Shown piece after piece: positions 20,040 through 29,772 of a DNA stretch of 64,000 nt. A program made the translations under genes and the position numbers. The DNA lies in assembly GCF_900699045.1 (NCBI RefSeq), contig NZ_CAADHL010000001.1, positions 641,456 to 705,455 on the forward strand, in the 5' to 3' direction. The stretch is from Candidatus Williamhamiltonella defendens (GTDB lineage Bacteria > Pseudomonadota > Gammaproteobacteria > Enterobacterales > Enterobacteriaceae). Position 1 is the stretch's first letter, and every line of letters begins with the position of its first letter. The notes below the pieces were generated by a model, which was not told the DNA's origin, made no database searches, and worked only from the letters and a program-made list of their open reading frames with translations.

Positions 20040-20711
20040 CTACTTACTTTTGTTTTTGCGTGCCAGCTTTTTTTGCCAAAAAAAATACATAGAGCTGATA
20101 AGACCGAGTACCAGTAATACAACTGGTAATAGTATCAATAACAGCATTAATTGATCTTGATATTTTAAAAAAATATTCGTTTTTCCTAATGTGAACCCGA
20201 GAGACGTGAGTATTAAAACCCAAAGTAATGCACTAAGAATATTAAATAACTGAAAACGTGAATTATTAAGACCAGAAATGCCTGCTAAAGTGGGTAAAAG
20301 AGTTCGAACAAATGCTAAAAAACGTCCAATTAATAGCGCAGATAAACCGTGACGATGAAATAGTTGATGAGCACGTTCATGATAATTCCCAGGCAGATGT
20401 GAAAGCCACCCTTGTATCATTTGAGTGTTCCCCAACCACCTCCCTTGAAGATAACCCACCCAGGATCCTAAGCTAGAAGCTATCGTCAAAACAATTAGAG
20501 TCACGGGAAAATTCATCGCTTCTCTTGCAATTAAAACACCGACTAAAATTAAGAGACTGTCTCCTGGCAAAAAGGCTGCAGGTAATACCCCATTTTCTAA
20601 AAAAAGAATGAGAAATAATAAAATATAAATCGCCCGAGCCAGGGAAGGATCAGCCAGTGTTGCGTAATCTTGTTCCCATAAGGCATTTAATAGTTCTCTA
20701 ATGATATCCAT
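20040..20711 (-). CDS. yqjA: DedA family membrane protein YqjA
   Basis: 223 residues, usual length. DedA/VTT proteins are inner-membrane proteins needed for envelope homeostasis and linked to lipid carrier recycling and proton-motive force. It has FLENGVLPAAFLPGDSLLILVG and the FLAFVRTLLPTLAGISG motif, plus the HGLSALLIGRF arginine segment essential in the family. In E. coli yqjA is followed by mzrA and yqjC before yqjD; both are absent here and yqjD follows after 145 bases. Intact. Confidence 0.92.
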   Translation of the reverse strand: MDIIRELLNALWEQDYATLADPSLARAIYILLFLILFLENGVLPAAFLPGDSLLILVGVLIAREAMNFPVTLIVLTIASSLGSWVGYLQGRWLGNTQMIQGWLSHLPGNYHERAHQLFHRHGLSALLIGRFLAFVRTLLPTLAGISGLNNSRFQLFNILSALLWVLILTSLGFTLGKTNIFLKYQDQLMLLLILLPVVLLVLGLISSMYFFWQKKLARKNKSK

Positions 20712-20861
20712 GCGATGCCCTATTAAAATAGTTTCAAATGTATTGTCTGGGAGTAAAAATTTTAAAATTTAATTGATATAAAAATATTGGAGATTTTATC
20801 AAACTTAAAGAATCTGAAACAGAGAAATGTGAATGCCACTCCCTATTTTTTAATAATGGAT

Positions 20862-21016
20862 ATGGTAACAATAGTACAATTGAAACGTTTGACTGCAATA
20901 AGTGCTCGCCGTAAAGTGTGTGCCGAGATCTATACCTGAAATTTCCTCGGTTGCTGCCTCATATGAAAAGCCATGATGTCGATATGACGAATGAGTGCCT
21001 TACAACCTATTTATAG
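20862..21016 (+). pseudogene. arnB: arnB remnant (UDP-Ara4O aminotransferase)
   Basis: Two pieces of ArnB survive just before arnC. The first, 20871-20933, reads IVQLKRLTAISARRKVCAEI (family VVQLRRLPEINARRQALAAR). The second, ending at the stop 21014-21016, reads FPRLLPHMKSHDVDMTNECL plus TTYL (family LPLFPDMxxxDVDRVVxALTTI). Almost all of the roughly 380-residue enzyme, including the PLP lysine, is deleted. Position as first gene of the arn operon confirms the call. ArnB makes UDP-Ara4N by transamination, so Ara4N synthesis should fail here unless another enzyme substitutes. Confidence 0.75.
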
Positions 21017-21019
21017 GTG

Positions 21020-22006
21020 ATGCCTGTGCTAGAAATTAAACCCATTAAAAAAGTGTCGGTGGTTATTCCTGTTTATAATGAGCAAGCGAGTCTGCCTGCT
21101 TTGATTGAACGAACATCCGATGCTTGTAAAACTTTGAGTCAATCCTATGAAATTATTCTTGTTGATGATGGTAGTAGTGATGATTCATCATCCATTTTAA
21201 CTACTGTAGCTGAAAAAGAAGATCTTTATGTTACTGCCATATTGTTAAACAGAAATTATGGTCAACATTCAGCGATTATGGCCGGTTTTAATCATGCCCG
21301 TGGTGATCTGATTATTACGTTAGATGCTGATTTACAAAACCCACCTGAAGAAATCCCTCGTTTAGTACAAACGGCAGAAGAAGGCTACGACGTGGTCGGT
21401 ACGATAAGATCAAATCGGCAAGACTCGTTTTTCCGAAAAACGGCTTCTAAATTAATAAACTTCATGATCCAACGCACGACTGGAAAAAAAATGAAGGATT
21501 ACGGGTGCATGCTAAGGGCTTATCGTCGGCATATTATAGACGCTATATTAAACTGTCATGAGCGAAGCACTTTTATCCCTGTTTTAGCCAATATCTTTGC
21601 GCGTCGTACTCACGAAATTCTAGTTCAGCATGCAGAGCGTGCTTTTGGTGAGTCAAAATATGGCCTAATCCAACTGATTAATCTGATGTACGATCTCATA
21701 ACTTGCCTGACGACAACACCTCTGAGACTATTGAGCCTGATAGGCAGTGTCATTGCTTTATCTGGATTTGCTTTGGCTGTTTTGTTAGTAGTTTTACGAT
21801 TAATCTTTGGCTCCATTTGGGCAGGCGGTGGCGTATTTACACTGTTTGCCGTGCTGTTTATGTTTATTGGAGCCCAATTTATAGGTATGGGATTATTAGG
21901 TGAATATATCGGCCGTATTTACCATGATGTTCGTGCTCGTCCTCGGTATTTTATCTATAAAGTAATCAGCGCGCAGTCTATTAAAAGTATGCAGGAAGAA
22001 AAATAA
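21020..22006 (+). CDS. arnC: Undecaprenyl-phosphate Ara4FN transferase
   Basis: 328 residues from the ATG at 21020; GTG 21017 is the alternative. A GT2 glycosyltransferase at the inner membrane that loads formylated aminoarabinose onto undecaprenyl phosphate. It has [13 protein letters not shown], the DDGSSDD segment, [14 protein letters not shown] and the [12 protein letters not shown] metal site, followed by two C-terminal membrane helices ([20 protein letters not shown] and [20 protein letters not shown]). Its stop overlaps the arnA start. Intact. Confidence 0.95.
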   Translation: MPVLEIKPIKKVSVVIPVYNEQASLPALIERTSDACKTLSQSYEIILVDDGSSDDSSSILTTVAEKEDLYVTAILLNRNYGQHSAIMAGFNHARGDLIITLDADLQNPPEEIPRLVQTAEEGYDVVGTIRSNRQDSFFRKTASKLINFMIQRTTGKKMKDYGCMLRAYRRHIIDAILNCHERSTFIPVLANIFARRTHEILVQHAERAFGESKYGLIQLINLMYDLITCLTTTPLRLLSLIGSVIALSGFALAVLLVVLRLIFGSIWAGGGVFTLFAVLFMFIGAQFIGMGLLGEYIGRIYHDVRARPRYFIYKVISAQSIKSMQEEK

Positions 22007-24018
22007 TGAAAGCTATTGTATTTGCCTATCACGATATTGGCTGTGTTGGTCTACGCGCATTAATAGATACTGGCTATAATATTCAAGCGATTTTTACTCA
22101 TACGGATGATCCTCTGGAAAATTGTTACTTTTCTTCTGTTGCTCATTTGGCAACAGAGATGGGATTAACGGTATTTGCTCCTGAAGAAGTGAATCATCCT
22201 TTATGGGTGGATCGTATTCGAGTGTTTGAGCCTGATATTATTTTTTCTTTTTATTATCGACATTTATTAAAACAAGATATTTTATCCATTGCACCTCAAG
22301 GTGCTTTTAACTTACATGGTTCTTTATTGCCACGATATCGTGGTCTTGCCCCAGTGAATTGGGTATTAGTAAATGGAGAGACCGAAACCGGCATCACTCT
22401 TCATCAAATGACAGAAAAACCCGATGCAGGTCCCATACTGGGGCAATTAAAAGTGCCGATTCATGTGATGGATACGGCTCTGATTTTACATAAAAAAATG
22501 CGCCAAGCGGCTCAAACTTTATTGATGGATTTGCTGCCTGCTTTAAAGAAAAGCCCACTACCCTTACAACCGCAATCTGAATCAGAAGCCAGCTATTTTG
22601 GACGTCGTACTTCGGCGGATGGAGAAATTTACTGGGAAAAATCTGCAAATGAGATCAATAATTTAGTTCGCGCTGTAACTGAGCCTTACCCAGGTGCTTT
22701 TACTTATCTGGATCAACGTAAATTCATCATATGGCGTTCTCGTCCTGTCGATAATCTTCAAAATCATCCAAAACAACTGGCTGGTACTGTATTAACCATT
22801 AATCCTTTTGTGATCTCTTGTGGCGAAGGATCCCTAGAAATCATTACTTCTCAAAGTGAGTCTGGCTTATATTTACAAGGGCATCAGTTGGCAGAAGAAA
22901 TGAGCATTGTTCCCGATGTCAGATTGGGAAGAAAGCACTCTTTTTCTTTAAAAAGACGCACTCGAGTTTTGATATTAGGGGTGAATGGTTTTATTGGTAA
23001 CCATCTTACAGAACGTTTATTACAAAGCGATCAACACGAAGTATATGGCCTGGATATCGACTCTGAGGCGATCAGTCGCCTTATGTCTAATCCTCGTTTC
23101 CACTTTGTGGAAGGAGACATGAGTATTCACTCTGAATGGATTGAATATCATATTAAAAAATGCGATGTGATCCTACCTTTGGTGGCGATTGCCACGCCTA
23201 TTGAATATACCAGAAATCCATTACGTGTTTTTGAACTTGATTTTGAAGAAAATTTAAGGATCGTTCGATATTGCGTTAAATATAATAAACGTATTGTGTT
23301 TCCTTCGACTTCAGAAGTATACGGCATGTGTCATGATAAAGAATTTAATGAAGATAATTCCCCTTTAATTGTGGGCCCTATTAATAAACAGCGATGGATT
23401 TATTCTGCCTCTAAGCAATTACTAGATCGTGTAATATGGGCCTATGGCGAAAAAGAAGGCCTAAAGTTTACGCTTTTTAGACCCTTTAACTGGATGGGGC
23501 CACGTTTAGATAATTTGCATTCAGCCCGGATTGGCAGTTCCAGAGCCATTACACAACTTATCCTAAATCTGGTTGAAGGCACTCCGATTAAATTAATCGA
23601 TGGAGGTGAGCAAAAACGCTGTTTCACCGATATTAATGATGGTGTCGAAGCGTTATTTCGTATTATTGAAAACAGGAAAAGTTGCAATGGAAAAATTATT
23701 AACATTGGCAACCCGCATAACGAAGCCAGTATTCGTAAATTAGGACGAATGCTTTTAGAGAGCTTTGAAAAACATGAATTACGACACCACTTCCCTCCTT
23801 TCGCTGGATTTAAAACTATTGAAAGCCGTGCTTATTATGGCAAAGGATATCAAGATGTTGAACACCGTACTCCCAGTATTCATAACGCCCGTCGTTTGCT
23901 CAATTGGGCGCCTCGTATTTCGATCGAAGAAACAATAGAAAAAACGTTGGATTTTTTCTTACGCAGTGCTGTACAAGAACAAAAGAAATCACAGGTAAAA
24001 GGCAAAAAAAATCAATGA
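22006..24018 (+). CDS. arnA: Bifunctional ArnA: UDP-GlcA decarboxylase and UDP-Ara4N formyltransferase
   Basis: 670 residues, near the usual 660. The N-terminal formyltransferase has [12 protein letters not shown] (catalytic Asn and His) and [10 protein letters not shown] (catalytic Asp). The C-terminal SDR decarboxylase has [15 protein letters not shown] for NAD, TSEVYGM, and [15 protein letters not shown] with the Tyr/Lys pair. It acts both before and after the ArnB step: oxidation and decarboxylation of UDP-glucuronate, then formylation. It is coupled to arnC by a one-base overlap and to arnD by ATGA. Both active sites look complete although arnB is gone. Confidence 0.96.
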   Translation: MKAIVFAYHDIGCVGLRALIDTGYNIQAIFTHTDDPLENCYFSSVAHLATEMGLTVFAPEEVNHPLWVDRIRVFEPDIIFSFYYRHLLKQDILSIAPQGAFNLHGSLLPRYRGLAPVNWVLVNGETETGITLHQMTEKPDAGPILGQLKVPIHVMDTALILHKKMRQAAQTLLMDLLPALKKSPLPLQPQSESEASYFGRRTSADGEIYWEKSANEINNLVRAVTEPYPGAFTYLDQRKFIIWRSRPVDNLQNHPKQLAGTVLTINPFVISCGEGSLEIITSQSESGLYLQGHQLAEEMSIVPDVRLGRKHSFSLKRRTRVLILGVNGFIGNHLTERLLQSDQHEVYGLDIDSEAISRLMSNPRFHFVEGDMSIHSEWIEYHIKKCDVILPLVAIATPIEYTRNPLRVFELDFEENLRIVRYCVKYNKRIVFPSTSEVYGMCHDKEFNEDNSPLIVGPINKQRWIYSASKQLLDRVIWAYGEKEGLKFTLFRPFNWMGPRLDNLHSARIGSSRAITQLILNLVEGTPIKLIDGGEQKRCFTDINDGVEALFRIIENRKSCNGKIINIGNPHNEASIRKLGRMLLESFEKHELRHHFPPFAGFKTIESRAYYGKGYQDVEHRTPSIHNARRLLNWAPRISIEETIEKTLDFFLRSAVQEQKKSQVKGKKNQ

Positions 24019-24914
24019 AAAAAGTGGGGTTAAGAATTGATGTTGATACTTACCGTGGCACCCAAAAAGGGGTGCCAATACTGCTGAATTTAATTGAAAA
24101 ACACGATATTTTAGCCAGCTTTTTTTTCACTGTGGGACCGGATAACATGGGGCGGCATCTATGGCGTTTACTGCGGCCGCATTTTTTTTGTAAAATACTA
24201 CGTTCTAATGCAGCGTCTTTATACGGTTGGGATATTCTATTGGCTGGAACCGCCTGGCCTGGGAAACAAATAGCTCAACACTTAGGTTTCTTAATGAAAA
24301 AAACAGCCAAAAAAGGACATGAAGTTGGTCTTCATGCCTGGGATCATCATGCTTGGCAAACGAAATCGACACGCTGGTCTGCTGAGCAACTAAATGAACA
24401 AATAAAAAAAGGCCTCCAGATTTTAGAAGCGGTGATAGAAAAAAAAATCATCTGCTCAGCTGCACCAGGATGGAGAGCGGATTTAAGCGTGCTGGCGGTG
24501 AAAAAACATTTTGCTTTTACTTACAATAGCGACTGCAGAGGAACCCATCCGTTTCGGCCACAGCTGGCAAATGGAGGTATTGGCCAAGTGCAGATCCCTG
24601 TGACTTTGCCCACCTATGATGAGGTGATTGGCAGTCAGGTACAAGAGAAAAATTTTAATGATTATATTTTGAATGCTATTTTAAAAGCGCACACAATACC
24701 CGTGTATACAATTCATGCAGAAGTCGAAGGCATTAGTAAATCTTCTATGTTTGAAGAATTTTTATTAAAAGCAAAAAAAGCTGGCATTGCGTTTTGCCCT
24801 CTTATCGATTTGTTACCAGATAATAAAAATGATTTGCCATTAGGAAAAGTGGTTCGCTCTGCGTTCCCGGGGAGAGAAGGTTGGCTCGGATGTCAAACTG
24901 AACTAAACGAATAA
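24015..24914 (+). CDS. arnD: Deformylase ArnD
   Basis: 299 residues from the ATG at 24015, which overlaps the arnA stop as ATGA; upstream in-frame ATGs lie inside arnA and are rejected. It is a polysaccharide-deacetylase-type enzyme that removes the formyl group from the undecaprenyl-linked sugar. Motifs are RIDVDTYRG (metal Asp), [11 protein letters not shown] (metal His), APGWRAD and TIHAEVEG. It ends close to the family end (GREGWLGCQ). Intact. Confidence 0.95.
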   Translation: MKKVGLRIDVDTYRGTQKGVPILLNLIEKHDILASFFFTVGPDNMGRHLWRLLRPHFFCKILRSNAASLYGWDILLAGTAWPGKQIAQHLGFLMKKTAKKGHEVGLHAWDHHAWQTKSTRWSAEQLNEQIKKGLQILEAVIEKKIICSAAPGWRADLSVLAVKKHFAFTYNSDCRGTHPFRPQLANGGIGQVQIPVTLPTYDEVIGSQVQEKNFNDYILNAILKAHTIPVYTIHAEVEGISKSSMFEEFLLKAKKAGIAFCPLIDLLPDNKNDLPLGKVVRSAFPGREGWLGCQTELNE

Positions 24915-24918
24915 AAAT

Positions 24919-26580
24919 ATGCTGAAATTATTTAAAAGTCATACAGTGATTTTAGTTACTATTTTTTCTTTACTGTATTTAATTCCTGTTGATCAGCGAT
25001 TACTTTGGCAACCTGATGAAACGCGTTACGCTGAAATCAGTCGGGAAATGCTAGAAAGAGGCAACTGGGTTGTCCCTTATTTCCTAAACATCCGTTATTT
25101 TGAAAAACCGATTGCAGGTTATTGGATCAATAACATTGGTCACTGGTTATTTGGGCATAATAATTTTGCGGTGCGTTTTGGCTCTATATTCAGTACGGCT
25201 CTCACGGCTTGCCTGATTTTCTGTCTGTCAATTCGTCTATTTAATAACCGTACGATGGCCACCATCGCAACGTTTATCTACCTGACTTTTTTTTTGGTAT
25301 TAAGTGTAGGCTCTTATGCCGTACTAGACCCCATGTTGTCTCTTTGGCTTGTTGCAGCGATGGTAAGTTTTTATAGCACTCTCGATGCAAAAAGTACCCA
25401 GCAAAAATTTATCGCCTATGTGCTACTTGGAATAGCTTGTGGCATGGGATTTATGACAAAAGGATTTGCAGCTTTAGCCATCCCTGTGATTTCTGTTTTA
25501 CCTATTATGGTTCAACAAAAGCGCCTCAAAGAACTTTTTTGCTTTGGGCCTATTGCATTTTTATCCGCTTTTTTATTGTCTCTTCCTTGGGTCTTGGCGA
25601 TTGCGCATCACGAGCCTGATTTTTGGCATTATTTTTTTTGGGTGGAACATGTTCAACGTTTTGCAGAAGACAACGCTCAGCATAAAGCGCCATTTTGGTA
25701 TTATCTTCCGATATTTTGTATTGCAAGTTTGCCTTGGCTGGGGCTGATACCTAGCGCCCTTCTCAAGGGTTTTCGGGAGAGAAAAACTCGCCCTCACTTG
25801 TTTTTGTTACTCAGTTGGATATTGATGCCTTTCTTGTTTTTCAGCCTTGCTAAAGGAAAGCTACTAACTTACATTTTACCTTGTATGGCTCCGCTTTCTA
25901 TATTGCTTGCGGCCTATACAAAAGATTGTGCGCCTCAAACAAGAATGAAAGCGTTCAAAATCAATGGTGTGATCAACATTGTTTTCGGTGTTTTTTTTAT
26001 CCTTGTTTTTCTGGTGGGCGTGAAATGGATGCCGACATTTTTTCTGTATCACTCACAAGAAACCCCAAAAATCATTTTAGGTGCTGTCTGTGCGCTTGCT
26101 TGGGCGACCTTAGGTGCATGGAGCCTTAAAAATAATGCACAAAACTGGAAATATGCTGCAGCTTGTCCGGTATTATTCGCTTTATTGGCAGGTTACCTCA
26201 TCCCTCAGAAACTGATTGATACAGAACAACCTCAGAATTTCATCCAGAATAATAAAGCTCTATTAAGTGGAAGCCGTTACATTTTAGTTAATAGCGTCGG
26301 GGTGGGCGCAGGAGTAGCATGGGAGATAAATCGTAGTAATATCATAATGTTTCATCAAAAAGGAGAATTGAGTTATGGGCTGAGTTATCCTGACAGCAAG
26401 AATAAATATGTCAGTACAGCTGATTTTCCTCAATGGTTAGCACAGGCACGTCGGAAGGGGGATGTTTCTCTGATGTTGCTTTTATCTGAAGGTGAAGACA
26501 CTCTAACACATTTGCCGAAGCCGGATAAAATAGAATCAAGTTATCGCTTAATTCTATTATGGTATAAAAAAACCTCATGA
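24919..26580 (+). CDS. arnT: Lipid A aminoarabinose transferase ArnT
   Basis: 553 residues, the standard GT83 length. An inner-membrane enzyme with about 12 membrane helices and a periplasmic C-terminal domain. It transfers Ara4N to lipid A, lowering binding of cationic peptides. The start reads [20 protein letters not shown] and [10 protein letters not shown], the acidic DE loop of the active site; EKPIAGYW and KGFAALAIP follow. Start four bases after the arnD stop. Overlaps arnE by four bases. Intact. Confidence 0.95.
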   Translation: MLKLFKSHTVILVTIFSLLYLIPVDQRLLWQPDETRYAEISREMLERGNWVVPYFLNIRYFEKPIAGYWINNIGHWLFGHNNFAVRFGSIFSTALTACLIFCLSIRLFNNRTMATIATFIYLTFFLVLSVGSYAVLDPMLSLWLVAAMVSFYSTLDAKSTQQKFIAYVLLGIACGMGFMTKGFAALAIPVISVLPIMVQQKRLKELFCFGPIAFLSAFLLSLPWVLAIAHHEPDFWHYFFWVEHVQRFAEDNAQHKAPFWYYLPIFCIASLPWLGLIPSALLKGFRERKTRPHLFLLLSWILMPFLFFSLAKGKLLTYILPCMAPLSILLAAYTKDCAPQTRMKAFKINGVINIVFGVFFILVFLVGVKWMPTFFLYHSQETPKIILGAVCALAWATLGAWSLKNNAQNWKYAAACPVLFALLAGYLIPQKLIDTEQPQNFIQNNKALLSGSRYILVNSVGVGAGVAWEINRSNIIMFHQKGELSYGLSYPDSKNKYVSTADFPQWLAQARRKGDVSLMLLLSEGEDTLTHLPKPDKIESSYRLILLWYKKTS

Positions 26581-26912
26581 ATCATTATTTATTATTGTTA
26601 TTTGTGATTTTTTTAACCTGCGCAGGTCAATTATCACAAAAGCAGGCGACTCATTCCTGGAAAGAAAATGCCAAAAGACAAACGTTGATTTGGCTGGGCC
26701 TGTCTTTGATTTTCCTGGCGGGTGGAATGTTACTATGGTTGAAGCTATTACAATATCTGCCTTTAAGCCAGGCTTATCCATTTTTAAGTATTAATTTAAT
26801 TTTGACGACCCTTTCAGGCTACTTTTTCTTTAAAGAGAAAGTCACCCTTCAGCATTGGATAGGTATCGGTATCATGATGGTCGGTATTTTACTATTGGGG
26901 AAGGGTATATGA
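26577..26912 (+). CDS. arnE: Undecaprenyl-Ara4N flippase subunit ArnE
   Basis: 111 residues, an EamA/SMR-like four-helix protein. With ArnF it is thought to flip the lipid-linked sugar to the periplasmic side for ArnT. It has the family start with [10 protein letters not shown] and the central [19 protein letters not shown] motif. Start and stop overlap neighbours by ATGA at both ends, showing tight translational coupling. Intact. Confidence 0.93.
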   Translation: MNHYLLLLFVIFLTCAGQLSQKQATHSWKENAKRQTLIWLGLSLIFLAGGMLLWLKLLQYLPLSQAYPFLSINLILTTLSGYFFFKEKVTLQHWIGIGIMMVGILLLGKGI

Positions 26913-27304
26913 AAAGTTATCTTTATGGATTGATCAGTGTCCTGCTGGCCAGTTTTGCTCAGTTATTGCTGAAATGGGGTATGATGGACTTTCCAAAGAC
27001 AGAGAAGATTAAGATTAATCTCTTTTTTGTGATTAATCATACGCATTCGTTGATGGCTATTGTTCTTGGTATGCTGTCCTATGTGACTGCCATGTTATTT
27101 TGGTTTTTTACCTTGCGTTATTTACCGATGCATCAAGCTTACCCGCTTCTTAGTATGAGTTACGCGCTGGTCTACTTAGCCGCCGTCTCTTTGTCTTGCT
27201 TCAATGAAACAGCCACCATACTTAAAACACTGGGCGTCAGCCTGATTGTACTAGGAATTTGGATCGTGGTTTTTCCAATCAGGCACAAAAAAATAACTTA
27301 TTGA
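26909..27304 (+). CDS. arnF: Undecaprenyl-Ara4N flippase subunit ArnF
   Basis: 131 residues from the ATG at 26909, overlapping the arnE stop. Four membrane helices. Key motifs are SFAQLLLKWGM near the start and YLPMHQAYPLLSMSYALVYL in the middle, matching the partner ArnE layout. Last gene of the operon. Intact. Confidence 0.92.
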   Translation: MKSYLYGLISVLLASFAQLLLKWGMMDFPKTEKIKINLFFVINHTHSLMAIVLGMLSYVTAMLFWFFTLRYLPMHQAYPLLSMSYALVYLAAVSLSCFNETATILKTLGVSLIVLGIWIVVFPIRHKKITY

Positions 27305-27305
27305 T

Positions 27306-27340
27306 ACTGGCTGTTTTAAAGACTTTGATAGTCAGTTTTA
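27306..27340 (+). terminator. Possible terminator of the arn operon
   Basis: ACTGGCT pairs with AGTCAGT (one G-U pair) around a 17-base loop, followed by TTTTAAAAT. Its place just after arnF suits a terminator, but the stem is weak. Confidence 0.3.
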
Positions 27341-27378
27341 AAATATATTTCTAATTGAATCGAGCACTAATTTTTTCT

Positions 27379-29718
27379 TTAATGCGCTCTGGGGCGTCGT
27401 TCTTCAGATGTCTTGCACAGCACATCTGGATCTTCTGTCCATACAGGGATCGTGCTTATCTGATTATGAGGCTCTGTGTCACATATAAAATGACCTGTAG
27501 TACTATCAATATTCATATCAACGATACCTACTGGTTTTCTTAAAATCAGCGGTAAAGGGGGCTTTGTTTCAAGATATCTACGATATAAACTCAGTGCGCC
27601 AGTCGAGCCTGTGAATTGAGTAGGACCATTATTATCACGCCCTAGCCAAATAATTGTGACCTCTTTACCGTCAATGCCAGCAAACCAGCTATCACGTAAA
27701 TCATTCGTTGTTCCTGTTTTCCCCGCTAAATGAAATGTTGAAAATTCAGAAGATAAAGATCGTGCTGTGCCTCTTTTAACGGCTTCTTGCATTCCATATA
27801 AAACAAGATAACTCGCCTGTGCGGACAGGCTACGTTCAGATTGTGGAAAACTTTGATACAGCATGGAGCCATCTACTGCGATAACGGCACGTAAAGCAGA
27901 CAAAGTAGCTTTATTCCCACCACTGGCGATGGTTTGATATTCTTGTGCAACCTCTAATGGAGTTAAATTAATAGCCCCCAGTAGCATGGAGGGCATAAGA
28001 GGGCCGGTAGAGGCAGGTGCTCCTAGCTGCTTGATTACTTGACTTATTTGATCTAAACCAATAGACATCCCCAGATTCACAGTGGGAACATTTAATGAAT
28101 CAACTAATCCATCTAATAACATAACCTGGCCACGAAATTTTCGTGAATAATTTTTCGGTTCCCATACCGCTCTATTAGGGAGCTCTAATGACAAAGGTTG
28201 ATCGAATAACCAGGTATTGAAGCGGTATTGCTGCGGTTGATTTAAAGCTGACAAATAGATAGCTGGCTTAGCTAACGATCCAATAGAGCGCCGAGCTTGC
28301 AGAGCTCGATTAAATCCAGAAAATTGAGGTTGAGAGCCGCCTACAATAGCCAAAATTTCACCGCTAAAACGATCGATGACAACCATAGCGCCTTCTAGAT
28401 CACTTAAATGATGCTCCGAACCTTTTAAAGCGGGAATACCTGATTCAATGGCTTTTTCTGCGGCATCCTGAGAAACAGGATCCATCGTAGTAAAAATTTT
28501 AGCGCCTGAGAGATGCTGAACTTTATCCCCTAACTTTTGTTTTAATTCTTGCCGCACTATTTCAATGAAGGCAGGTTGTGGAATAATAACCCCACCTTTA
28601 GGTTGGACATCCAACGGACGGGTGCTGAGGGTATGATAAAGCTTCTTATCAATGTTGCCTTGATTTTGAAGTAATTTCAGAACTAAATTTCGTCTTTCTA
28701 GGGTGAATTTAATATTTCGCCAAGGATTATATAAAGACGCTCCTTTGACCATCCCCACCAACATGGCTTGTTGATCTAAACTCAGCTCATCGACGGGGCG
28801 GCCAAAGTAATATAGGCTGGCTAACGGAAACCCTCTAATTTGATCGTTGCCGTTTTGACCTAAATATACTTCATTGAGATACAGTTCTAAGATTGTATTT
28901 TTACTGTAATGATGATCAATCAATATTGACATATAGGCTTCATTCACTTTTCTCCAAAAAGACCGTTGATTGTTTAAAAATAAATTTTTGACTAATTGCT
29001 GAGTTAAGGTGCTTCCTCCTTGTACTGTTCTGCCTGCCAGTATATTTGCCAACAACGCTCTGCCTGTCGAATAAAAATCAATACCATCATGTTGATAAAA
29101 ATGACGATCTTCTATCGCGAGTAATGTGTTGATCAAGCTTTCTGGAAAGCCGGATCGAGGTAGAAATAAACGCTGTTCCCCACTAGGGGTTTGTAACATG
29201 GTGATTAATCTGGGATCTAATCGAAAAAAACCAAAAAAACGCTGATTATCCAAATTTTCAATCTGAACTAATCGGTCATTATGAAAAATCAGACGTGCAT
29301 GAACCTGATCTTCTTTAGCGTCTGGAAAGTTAAATGGACGGCGCAGCATATCAATACTGTTATCTTGTACGGTAAATTCGCCAACTCGAAGCAAATTCTG
29401 CACTTTCCTATATTGCGTCGCTATCAATAAATTGATCATCTGCTTTTTACTGTAAGCCATTCCAGGCTCTAGGTTAAGCATACGACCATACACTGCGGCT
29501 GGTAGTACCCACACTTGTCCATCAATCCGCTGCCGGATTTTTTCATTGAGATAAAAGCCATAAAGTATGACTACTAATCCAATATTTAAAAACAAAATGA
29601 ACAGAAAGAGCAGGAAAATCCATTTTTTTTTGGAATGCTTTGGTTGAATAGAAGGATGAAGTTTAATGTAGATTTTTTTATTTTTTTGGCCAATCGGCTC
29701 ATGGCCATGATGTGACAT
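27379..29718 (-). CDS. mrcB: Penicillin-binding protein 1b
   Basis: 779 residues against 844 in E. coli, with a shorter cytoplasmic tail and C-terminus. It polymerises and cross-links peptidoglycan at the inner membrane. One membrane anchor (IFLLFLFILFLNIGLVVILYG) is followed by a UB2H-like domain. The GT51 domain has EDRHFYQHDGID, GGSTLTQQLVKNLFL and ELYLNEVYLGQ. The transpeptidase has SIGSLAKP (SxxK), SLNVP (SxN) and KTGTTNDLRDSWF (KTG). All catalytic motifs are present. It lies 55 bases downstream of polA, same strand. Intact. Confidence 0.94.
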   Translation of the reverse strand: MSHHGHEPIGQKNKKIYIKLHPSIQPKHSKKKWIFLLFLFILFLNIGLVVILYGFYLNEKIRQRIDGQVWVLPAAVYGRMLNLEPGMAYSKKQMINLLIATQYRKVQNLLRVGEFTVQDNSIDMLRRPFNFPDAKEDQVHARLIFHNDRLVQIENLDNQRFFGFFRLDPRLITMLQTPSGEQRLFLPRSGFPESLINTLLAIEDRHFYQHDGIDFYSTGRALLANILAGRTVQGGSTLTQQLVKNLFLNNQRSFWRKVNEAYMSILIDHHYSKNTILELYLNEVYLGQNGNDQIRGFPLASLYYFGRPVDELSLDQQAMLVGMVKGASLYNPWRNIKFTLERRNLVLKLLQNQGNIDKKLYHTLSTRPLDVQPKGGVIIPQPAFIEIVRQELKQKLGDKVQHLSGAKIFTTMDPVSQDAAEKAIESGIPALKGSEHHLSDLEGAMVVIDRFSGEILAIVGGSQPQFSGFNRALQARRSIGSLAKPAIYLSALNQPQQYRFNTWLFDQPLSLELPNRAVWEPKNYSRKFRGQVMLLDGLVDSLNVPTVNLGMSIGLDQISQVIKQLGAPASTGPLMPSMLLGAINLTPLEVAQEYQTIASGGNKATLSALRAVIAVDGSMLYQSFPQSERSLSAQASYLVLYGMQEAVKRGTARSLSSEFSTFHLAGKTGTTNDLRDSWFAGIDGKEVTIIWLGRDNNGPTQFTGSTGALSLYRRYLETKPPLPLILRKPVGIVDMNIDSTTGHFICDTEPHNQISTIPVWTEDPDVLCKTSEERRPRAH

Positions 29719-29772
29719 TTTTTTTGTTCTCCTAGTCAGGATAAGTGTGTTTTATATGACTTTAGAAAAAGT

